Assembly (NCBI GenBank): GCA_021805955.1
Contig: JAJZDO010000462.1
Span: 1-11,602, forward strand
Direction of reading: 5' to 3'
DNA: 11,602 bases
DNA from: Acidobacteriota bacterium
Lineage (GTDB): Bacteria > Acidobacteriota > Terriglobia > Terriglobales > Acidobacteriaceae
The position numbers and the translations under genes are program-made. This document shows, piece after piece, positions 6,862-11,602 of this stretch. The notes under the pieces were generated by a model. It was not told the DNA's origin. It searched no databases and was given only the letters and a program-made list of their open reading frames with translations. Position 1 is the first letter of the stretch. Each line of letters starts with the position of its first letter.

Positions 6862-7788
6862 ATGCATCTTTTTCCAAGCTCACTGCAATTTGCAGTACGT
6901 CCGCGTCGGGCCTGCGAAATCGCACCGGATGGGATCCTCGCGGGCGGCTCATCCAGAGTCGAGTCTCCGCTGGACACAGCCGTCTTTGAAGCTCTGCCAG
7001 TGGGCTCTGTCGCCGCTGGGGTGACCGCGCCCGTGTTCCGCGACAGCAGCGCCGTTCTTGCCGCCCTGAAAAGCGCGCTGGATTCGGTCGATCTCCGCGG
7101 ACGCGATTGGACGCTCGTTGTGCCGGACGCCTGCACCCGAGTGCATATCCTGGATTTCGATACATTACCGGCAAGGTCGCAGGAGATATTGCCGCTCGTT
7201 CGATTTCGGTTGCGCAAGATGTTACCGTTCGACGCGGATATGGCTGCCGTGTCGTATCAGATGCTGAAGCCCGTGGACCCCGCCGGCAAGAACGGCCCCG
7301 TGCAGGTCATTGCGGCAGCCATGCCGGCCGACGTTCGAGATGAGATCGAATCTTTGGTGCGCAGCATGCAGCGCGAACCCGGCGTTCTGTTGCCGGCAAC
7401 GCTGGCAGCCATGGCTGCGCTGCCGGACACTGGTTCGCACCTTTTAGTGCATACAGAGCAGGATTCGATGACAACCGCCATCGCGCATGAGGGGGAGTTG
7501 CTTCTGTACCGCTCGACCGACCGCGCCAATACGGAACCCGGAGATGTGGCACAGGCAGTCCTGGTGGCGGCTGCATACTTCGAAGACATGTTGCATGTGC
7601 CGCTCGTTGAAGTGTGGGTGGCGGGCCTGGAGCCGGCGGATGTATTGCGCCAGCATCTTGCCGCCGATGGCACGTGGCAGATTCCGTTGCGCAGTCTGGT
7701 CAACTCACAGTCCTTTTCCACTGGCGCGGCCCCGAGTCAGGTCGAACTGGGCCGCTTTACCAGTGTGGTGGGGGCGCTGCGGGGCTGA
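6862..7788 (+). CDS. pilM: PilM-like pilus alignment protein (divergent)
   Basis: A 308-residue protein placed as PilM by gene order and by a weak family pattern. The segment LVVPDACTRVHILDFDTLPA..LPLVRFRLRKMLPFDADMAAVSYQM corresponds to the PilM region 'vP......vl.lP.l...E....i..e.e...Pf......dy.v'. PilM is an actin-like cytoplasmic protein that binds the N-terminal tail of PilN. Two features are unusual. The N-terminus (LQFAVRPRRACEIAPDGIL) lacks the DIG-type phosphate motif, and the second phosphate loop reads LLVHTEQDSMTTAIAHEGEL (near residues 193-212), where PilM proteins usually have LVDIG.... Nucleotide binding may therefore be lost. The start could also be TTG 6853; ATG 6862 is preferred but lacks a clear Shine-Dalgarno. 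The stop TGA overlaps the next ATG by 1 nt. Confidence 0.7.
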   Translation: MHLFPSSLQFAVRPRRACEIAPDGILAGGSSRVESPLDTAVFEALPVGSVAAGVTAPVFRDSSAVLAALKSALDSVDLRGRDWTLVVPDACTRVHILDFDTLPARSQEILPLVRFRLRKMLPFDADMAAVSYQMLKPVDPAGKNGPVQVIAAAMPADVRDEIESLVRSMQREPGVLLPATLAAMAALPDTGSHLLVHTEQDSMTTAIAHEGELLLYRSTDRANTEPGDVAQAVLVAAAYFEDMLHVPLVEVWVAGLEPADVLRQHLAADGTWQIPLRSLVNSQSFSTGAAPSQVELGRFTSVVGALRG

Positions 7789-8531
7789 TGCGCATCACTC
7801 TCAATCTCGCGTCGCGTCCTTTCTTTGAGCTAAGGCCCGTCCTTCTGCGGCTGCGCATCGCCGCCGTCGCATTGGTCGTCCTGGCGCTGGCTCTTTTCCT
7901 TCAGTTGCGTCGGGAGGAAGCCAAGGCCGCCCAGGCACAGGCTGTTGCCCATCGCTGGAATCTCGCCTCGCAGGCGCTGCAACAGGAATGGGAACGAGAC
8001 GAGGCGTTGATGCGGGAACCGGCGAACGCAGCCACGCTCGATCGTTCGGAATTCTTGAATCAACTCTTCCTCCAGAAATCTTTTTCCTGGACCACGGCGC
8101 TGATGGACCTGGAGTTAGTGCTGCCTCAGGGTGTTCAGGTCATGAGCATCGATCCGCAAATGACGAAAGACGGTCATGTGATGATGCGCCTGCGGGTCAA
8201 CGGACCACGCGATAAGGTGGTGGCGCTGGTGACGAATCTGGAGAAGTCACCCCACTTCCTTGCGCCGCTTGTCGCTGGAGAAACCGCCGATATACAAGGG
8301 CAGGGACGCGCTGGGTTTGTTCCTACCATGTCGAGCTCGACAGACGTGAACGTCGACATTCTCGCCGAGTTCAACCCGGGCGATCTTGCATGGACGGATG
8401 TCAAGGCGGAAGAAGAAAAATCCGGGACTCACGCGACGCGCGAAACCGCAGGTCACCCGGCACGGAATCGTGCCGCGTCTGAGAATGCCCCGACACACAC
8501 ACGGTCCAAGGCAGATCGGAGCGTGCGATGA
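7788..8531 (+). CDS. pilN: PilN-like inner-membrane alignment protein
   Basis: A 247-residue bitopic protein. It begins MRITLNLASRPF, the classic PilN N-terminal motif (INLLP/INLASRPF) that docks onto PilM. One transmembrane helix follows at about 22-40, then a charged, coiled-coil-prone stretch (about 41-75), then a small alpha/beta domain with VLPQGVQVMSIDPQ and MMRLRVNGPRDKVVALVTNLE, as expected for the periplasmic PilN fold. Residues from about 204 onward form a hydrophilic, low-complexity tail ending RSKADRSVR. This makes the protein longer than the roughly 180-200 residues usual for PilN. The ATG overlaps the pilM-like stop by 1 nt, and the TGA overlaps the next ATG by 4 nt (ATGA), which indicates translational coupling. 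Confidence 0.85.
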   Translation: MRITLNLASRPFFELRPVLLRLRIAAVALVVLALALFLQLRREEAKAAQAQAVAHRWNLASQALQQEWERDEALMREPANAATLDRSEFLNQLFLQKSFSWTTALMDLELVLPQGVQVMSIDPQMTKDGHVMMRLRVNGPRDKVVALVTNLEKSPHFLAPLVAGETADIQGQGRAGFVPTMSSSTDVNVDILAEFNPGDLAWTDVKAEEEKSGTHATRETAGHPARNRAASENAPTHTRSKADRSVR

Positions 8532-9139
8532 ATTTGTCCGGCTGGCGATGGACGAACATCCGTATCACAGCGCAGCATTGGCATTATGGAGTGCTGTTTT
8601 TGTTGGTGCTGCTGAATTCTTTCCTGGCGGTACGGCTGGTGTTTGCCTGGGAGCAAGCTAAGGCGGGGGATGCGGTGCGCATCGAAGAACGTCAATCCGA
8701 ATATCGCGCGATGCAATTGAAAACCCGTCCGCTGCGAGGCTTGGACAAGAAAATTCAGCAGGCAACGCTGGATCAGCAGGCATTCTACGAAAAGAGGTTT
8801 CCGGCCACGGACTCCGAAGTTTTAAAGGAATTGGGTGCATTGGCTGTCAAAAACAATGTTTTGCTGGCACGCGGGCAATACGCGCCCGGTAAGCCGAATC
8901 AGGGTCTTGTTGAGTTTCGCATGGATGTCAGCCTGAGTGGAGACTACGCTCCCATCGTCCGCTTTATTGACGGACTGGAGCGCGATAAGGTCTTTTTTCT
9001 GATCAAGGGCGTCGCATTGAATGGGCAGCAGAATGGCGTGGTGAGTCTGCGCATGGTGTTGAGTACGTACTTGCATGAATCCGGGAATGCGTCCGCCGCG
9101 CTCGCGGCCGCGGATACCGCTTCATTGGAGCGACAATAG
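8528..9139 (+). CDS. pilO: PilO-like inner-membrane alignment protein
   Basis: A 203-residue bitopic protein. A short cytoplasmic N-terminus precedes one transmembrane helix (about 21-40), then a coiled-coil-like region with many Gln, Lys and Glu (about 42-100). The C-terminal ferredoxin-like domain has the PilO pattern 'l.v.l.l.GdY..i..FidgLE......i..v.l', here FRMDVSLSGDYAPIVRFIDG followed by LERDKVFFLIKGVAL. PilO pairs with PilN in the periplasm and contacts PilP. The start ATG 8528 overlaps the PilN stop in an ATGA. The stop lies 4 nt before the next gene. Function rests on domain architecture and gene order more than on strict sequence identity. Confidence 0.85.
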   Translation: MNLSGWRWTNIRITAQHWHYGVLFLLVLLNSFLAVRLVFAWEQAKAGDAVRIEERQSEYRAMQLKTRPLRGLDKKIQQATLDQQAFYEKRFPATDSEVLKELGALAVKNNVLLARGQYAPGKPNQGLVEFRMDVSLSGDYAPIVRFIDGLERDKVFFLIKGVALNGQQNGVVSLRMVLSTYLHESGNASAALAAADTASLERQ

Positions 9140-9143
9140 CGCG

Positions 9144-9758
9144 ATGGCGATCCGACTCGGTACCGAAGACAAGAAGAAACGCTGGATCGCGATGATTTCC
9201 GTGTCGCTGGCGCTGACGTGGTTTGCGCACACGTTGTGGCAGTTGGAGACCGGGCCATCATCGGCGCCGCTGCCATCCAGTGCATCTGAACCCATGCCAT
9301 CACCTGCTCAAGTAAGCCGCGGTAGCGCAGAGCCTGGTCCGCCGGCCCAACACCTGGAAAGTGCGTCCTCTCTCGATCCCACGCTGCATCCAGAACGTAT
9401 GGCAATGGCGGAAAATACGGTGTACACGGGCACCAGCCGCAATATTTTTTCCAAGGATTCTCTGCCACCTGTTGCTGCCAGCGCCATTGAGTCGCCGATT
9501 GCCTCCGCGCGCACAGGGCCGGCGGCGCTCGCGGGCCCTCCGCCTCCACCTCCCATCGATCTCAAGTTTTATGGTTTCGCCAAAGAGCAAAACGGACGTC
9601 AGCTGGTTTTCCTGATGCACGGCGAGGATGTATTTATCGCCGGGCAGGGCGATATTGTGGACGGACGCTACAAAATTCTCCAGATCCAGGACAATTCAAT
9701 TGTCGTTGAAGACCTCGCCTACAACAATCAGCAAACCTTGCCGCTACAGCTCAGCTAG
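9144..9758 (+). CDS. pilP: PilP/GspC-like periplasmic linker protein
   Basis: A 204-residue protein in the PilP position. KKKRW and a hydrophobic segment (about 14-32) form an N-terminal membrane anchor. There is no lipobox cysteine, unlike classical PilP, which is a lipoprotein; in this respect it resembles GspC of type II secretion. A long Pro/Ser/Ala-rich linker (about 36-130) ends in PPPPPP. A compact beta domain (about 138-203) follows with LKFYGFAKEQNGRQLVFLMH, then VFIAGQGDIVDGRYKILQI and NNQQTLPLQL, matching the PilP/GspC HR domain that docks on the secretin N-domains. ATG 9144 is 4 nt after pilO; the longer opening at 9075 lies inside pilO and is rejected. The TAG stop (9756-9758) coincides with the first bases of the IS-like terminal repeat. 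Confidence 0.85.
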   Translation: MAIRLGTEDKKKRWIAMISVSLALTWFAHTLWQLETGPSSAPLPSSASEPMPSPAQVSRGSAEPGPPAQHLESASSLDPTLHPERMAMAENTVYTGTSRNIFSKDSLPPVAASAIESPIASARTGPAALAGPPPPPPIDLKFYGFAKEQNGRQLVFLMHGEDVFIAGQGDIVDGRYKILQIQDNSIVVEDLAYNNQQTLPLQLS

Positions 9759-9777
9759 CATCACAGCGTTAAGTATT
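9756..9777 (+). repeat. Terminal inverted repeat, left
   Basis: It pairs with 10226-10247, with three mismatches in 22 positions. The innermost 11 bases, CGTTAAGTATT (9767-9777), are perfect. The outer three bases are the pilP stop codon TAG. Confidence 0.75.
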
Positions 9778-10193
9778 ATGGGCCGTGTGAATGGCCCACT
9801 GCTGCCCCGCAGTAAGCGCAGCTTCCTGTCCATGTGAAGAGCAAGTATTGGATTTCACGCCCACGGAATCCTCGCCTTGCTTGGGAAACCCGGTGTCGTC
9901 CACCACCCACGCCGAATCGGGTTCCAGCTCCGCAGTCATCCGCTTTCCCAGCCGCGCCCAAACTTCTCCCCACTCCCAAGGGCTCTGCCCGACGAACTGC
10001 TGCATGGCCTGCACATTCCCATCCGGCAGCCGGGCGGCCATCGGCTCGATCGATTTTCGCTCCCCGTCCTGCAGCAGGCCGCGCACGTACAGTTCGCCCC
10101 AATGCCGCCGCCCGCTGCGCCCACCGGCTCCAGCAAGTCAAGCAGGAATCGCTCCAACCGCTGACGAGACCTGGCCATCTGATTTTCAGTCAT
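9769..10193 (-). pseudogene. Truncated, frameshifted IS701-like transposase
   Basis: Reading from ATG 10193 on the minus strand, MTENQMARSRQRLERFLLDL runs to LLEPVG. A frameshift near 10115-10122 then follows, and the next frame continues RRHWGELYVRGLLQDGERKS, IEPMAARLPDGNVQAMQQFV and WVVDDTGFPKQGEDSVGV, ending near 9856. This is the N-terminal part of IS701/DDE_5-type transposases; DDTGFPKQG holds the first catalytic Asp. After SVGV the family sequence stops and only unrelated residues run to TAA at 9769-9771, so the other catalytic acidic residues are lost. The gene cannot give active transposase. Confidence 0.85.
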
Positions 10194-10225
10194 GCCCGAG
10201 CGCATCAATGTTAGAAGAGGATGTC

Positions 10226-10247
10226 AATACTTAACGTTGTAATACTA
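10226..10247 (-). repeat. Terminal inverted repeat, right
   Basis: Partner of 9756-9777. It reads AATACTTAACG at 10226-10236 and continues outward to TACTA. It lies about 33 bp upstream of the transposase ATG, the usual distance for an IS end. Confidence 0.75.
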
Positions 10248-10293
10248 CGCAACGCCTGCCGGCGCCAATCACTACGACTGCAGAAGCAGGCCT
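10245..10293 (+). repeat. 49-bp direct repeat, copy 1
   Basis: It begins CTACGCAACGCCTGCC and ends GCAGAAGCAGGCCT. It matches copy 2 (10459-10507) at 46 of 49 positions with no gaps. Each copy can fold by pairing GCCTGC near its start with GCAGGC near its end (10254-10259 with 10286-10291). It overlaps the IS end by 3 bp. Confidence 0.9.
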
Positions 10294-10458
10294 CGAGTAT
10301 TTTGGACCCTTCGAACTCCGCTCAGGGCAGGCTCCGCACTGCGCAGTGAAGAACCCAGGAAGATATGCGCATCGTACACTCTGCGATCACCCTTTGGATT
10401 CTTCGCTTCGTTCAGAATGACTCATCTTTGTTTTGAATACATTCTCCGTACATTCGCT
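10294..10458. other. Non-coding spacer between the two 49-bp repeats
   Basis: 165 bp with no supportable gene. It holds two related segments in the same orientation, GGACCCTTCGAACTCCGCTC (from 10303) and GGATTCTTCGCTTCGTTCAG (from 10394). Both resemble the right arm of the hairpin at 2777-2860 (CCTTCGCTATGCTCAGGATG). A perfect 12-bp palindrome, CACTGCGCAGTG, lies at 10337-10348. The last 40 bp are AT-rich. The segment separates the convergent pilus and VOC operons and looks like accumulated dispersed repeats. Confidence 0.6.
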
Positions 10459-10507
10459 CTACGCAACGCCTGCCAGCGCCAATCGCTACGACAGCAGAAG
10501 CAGGCCT
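10459..10507 (+). repeat. 49-bp direct repeat, copy 2
   Basis: It differs from copy 1 by three substitutions (repeat positions 17, 27 and 35). It ends inside the stop codon of the minus-strand VOC gene: its last two bases, 10506-10507, are the first two on the plus strand of the TAG complement at 10506-10508. Confidence 0.9.
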
Positions 10508-10907
10508 AGTCGCAGTTGATCATCCAGGGGATGCCAAATTGGTCGGTCAGCATGGCAAAGCGCTTCGCCCAGAATGTCTGCTGAAGCGGCATTTGTACCT
10601 TGCCATTTTGTGACAATACCTGGAACAAGCGTTCGGCCTCCGCGATATCTTTCGTGCCGAGCGAGATGGAAAAGCCCTGCGGTGTTTGCTGGTGGCCGGG
10701 AGGCGCGTCGGAAGCCATCAATACAGTGCCGCCTACAACCATCCGAGCGTGCAAAATCTTGTCGCGCCATTCCGGCGGCGTTTGCGCCTCCGCCGGCGTG
10801 TCCGCGTGGGTCACCATGGCTTCGATTTTTCCTCCGAGGTGTTGCTCATAAAATTTGAACGCCTCCTCGCAGTTTCCGTTGAACAATAAATACGCATTCA
10901 ATTGCAT
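10506..10907 (-). CDS. PhnB/YjdN-like VOC-fold protein
   Basis: A 133-residue VOC-superfamily protein of the PhnB/YjdN (3-demethylubiquinone-methyltransferase-like) group. It opens MQLNAYLLFNGNCEEAFKFY, then KILHARMVVGGTVLMASDAP, and ends NGKVQMPLQQTFWAKRFAML-TDQFGIPWMIN, which closely follows E. coli YjdN in motif order. Members are small dimeric proteins of mostly unknown role, and methyltransferase names in databases are not backed by a methyl-donor site. The start at ATG 10907 (plus-strand CAT 10905-10907) is chosen because AGGAG lies 7 nt upstream and the VOC fold begins there; the longer opening to 11186 would overlap the neighbouring VOC gene. It is the second gene of a two-gene minus-strand unit, 88 bp after its paralogue. 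Confidence 0.9.
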   Translation of the reverse strand: MQLNAYLLFNGNCEEAFKFYEQHLGGKIEAMVTHADTPAEAQTPPEWRDKILHARMVVGGTVLMASDAPPGHQQTPQGFSISLGTKDIAEAERLFQVLSQNGKVQMPLQQTFWAKRFAMLTDQFGIPWMINCD

Positions 10908-10995
10908 TTTCTTCTCCTTTCGTCCTTGCATGGTTGAAGTCTTTGCGGGAAATCGATTCGCATCCACGTCGAGCACCCGCTCAACCCGCTCGGGC

Positions 10996-11481
10996 CTAAC
11001 CCTGGTTGTATGCTTCCTGTAAGCATCGAATGTCGAGCTTGTCCATTTGCAGCATGGCGCGCATGGCCGCGGCTGATTTTTTCGCGTCACTGCCGTGCAG
11101 CAGTTTCCCCAAAACAGAAGGAACGATTTGCCACGACAAGCCGTATCTGTCCTTGAGCCAGCCGCAACGGCTCTCCTGGCCGCCATTGGAGAGCTTCACC
11201 CACAAATCGTCGACTTCAGCCTGCGTCTCGCAGTTCACAACAAGAGAGATTGCTTCTGTGAAGTGAAAATGCGGGCCGCCATTCAACGCGATGAATTCCT
11301 GCCCGTCGATCTGAAACGACACGGTCATGACCGTTCCGGGCGGCCTTCCGGACGCATTTGCGGCTTCCTCTCCGTAATGCGTGATCTTCCCAATCTTCGC
11401 ATTCTTAAAAATCGACACATAGAAATTCGCCGCCTCTTCGGCTTTGTCGTCGAACCATAAAAACGGTGTAATTTTCTGCAT
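10996..11481 (-). CDS. PhnB-like VOC-fold protein (3-dmu-9_3-mt type)
   Basis: A 161-residue VOC-fold protein. It opens MQKITPFLWFDDKAEEAANF, continues with FKNAKIGKITHYGEE, then TVMTVSFQIDGQEFIALNGG and HFHFTEAISLVVNCETQAEV, and shows the hallmark GWLKDRYGLSWQIVPSVLGK. This is the pattern of the 3-dmu-9_3-mt/PhnB-like family. ATG 11481 has GAGGAG 8 nt upstream, so the 13-residue extension to 11520 is not needed. The C-terminal part (SDAKKSAAAMRAMLQMDKLD) is a helix common in this subgroup. Biochemical role unknown; no metal-binding set can be assigned with certainty. It is probably co-transcribed with the downstream VOC gene, as a diverged tandem pair. Confidence 0.92.
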   Translation of the reverse strand: MQKITPFLWFDDKAEEAANFYVSIFKNAKIGKITHYGEEAANASGRPPGTVMTVSFQIDGQEFIALNGGPHFHFTEAISLVVNCETQAEVDDLWVKLSNGGQESRCGWLKDRYGLSWQIVPSVLGKLLHGSDAKKSAAAMRAMLQMDKLDIRCLQEAYNQG

Positions 11482-11542
11482 TGTCGCTCTCCTCTGTGAA
11501 TTATCGTCATGAAACAGCACAAGCTCTCAGCCCGGATGCACT

Positions 11543-11602
11543 TTAGCCTCCAGCGATGGCCCCCAAAATAATCAACGGTTCCGTTCCCGACACCACTGCG
11601 TC
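11543..11602 (-). CDS. Possible 3' end of another minus-strand gene (partial)
   Basis: From the window edge the minus strand reads DAVVSGTEPLIILGAIAGG and stops at TAA (11545-11543). The residues are protein-like and hydrophobic, and the stop lies 61 bp before the VOC start, as expected for an upstream gene in the same direction. Only 19 codons are visible, so family and reality are uncertain. Confidence 0.3.
   Translation of the reverse strand, partial: DAVVSGTEPLIILGAIAGG

Larger units (their letters stand above)
9756..10247 (-). mobile_element. Internally deleted IS701-family-like element (MITE-like)
   Basis: A 492-bp element bounded by 22-bp imperfect inverted repeats (19/22 identical, sharing the core CGTTAAGTATT). 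It contains only the N-terminal part of an IS701-like transposase, on the minus strand. Intact IS701-type elements carry a gene of about 400 codons, so roughly the last two thirds are missing while both ends remain. If the ends are taken slightly further in, CTAG (9755-9758) and CTAC (10245-10248) could be a degraded 4-bp target duplication; IS701 is known for CTAR-type targets. The element cannot encode its own transposase but might be moved in trans. It lies immediately after the pilP-like gene. Confidence 0.72.

Noticed and set aside
9779..9798. Hairpin TGGGCC/GGCCCA as a terminator for the pilus operon
   Set aside because: The stem is 6 bp, there is no following T-run, and it lies inside the IS remnant.
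9791..10234. 147-codon plus-strand frame downstream of pilP (a secretin start or a new gene)
   Set aside because: It is the antisense of the recognisable IS701-like transposase fragment and has no secretin or other motif.
10245..10507. CRISPR array
   Set aside because: Only two repeat copies, a 165-bp spacer, no cas genes, and the spacer itself carries dispersed-repeat motifs.
10908..11186. N-terminal extension of the second VOC gene to 226 residues
   Set aside because: The extension overlaps the other VOC gene in a different frame, and a strong Shine-Dalgarno marks ATG 10907, where the VOC fold begins.

Overview
The window reads as a chromosomal segment of an Acidobacteriota-like bacterium (Terriglobia, Koribacter/Sulfotelmatobacter type). 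This is inferred from three things: the moderately GC-rich coding, the style of the type IV pilus/type II secretion-like operon, and intergenic repeats of the 'cttcg..gctcaggatgac' kind that I associate with these genomes. No taxonomic marker gene is present, so the assignment is provisional.

Left part (1-2745, + strand): an M16 zinc peptidase, then a class III-type prepilin with a clear G|FTLME processing site, then an exported LolA-like protein. Positions 2746-3212 have no intact gene. They hold a long imperfect hairpin repeat (2777-2860) and what looks like an internally deleted relic of a secreted BNR/YCF48-type protein (2881-3206).

Central part (3213-9758, + strand): an envelope-machine operon with an inner-membrane platform protein (PilC/GspF), an assembly ATPase (PilB/GspE) and four small alignment-complex proteins in the order PilM-like, PilN-like, PilO-like and PilP/GspC-like. 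The last four genes are tightly packed, with overlaps of 1 and 4 nt and a 4-nt gap. A short-chain dehydrogenase gene sits between the platform and ATPase genes, flanked by a perfect 12-bp direct repeat that contains the ribosome binding site. This looks like a gene inserted into the operon. The prepilin upstream is the likely substrate of the machine. The secretin (PilQ/GspD) that usually follows pilP is not in the window.

Right part (9756-10510): the operon stops where an internally deleted IS701-like element begins. Its 22-bp imperfect terminal inverted repeat includes the pilP stop codon. It keeps only the frameshifted N-terminal third of a transposase gene on the minus strand. It is followed by two copies of a 49-bp direct repeat around 165 bp of repeat-rich non-coding DNA.

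Right end (10506-11602, - strand): two tandem PhnB/YjdN-like VOC-fold genes converge on the pilus operon, and the edge may hold the last 19 codons of another minus-strand gene. I see no clearly undescribed system. The most distinctive signals are the SDR insertion, the missing secretin at the IS scar, the degenerate PilM-like protein, the IS deletion derivative with both ends kept, and the paired repeats.
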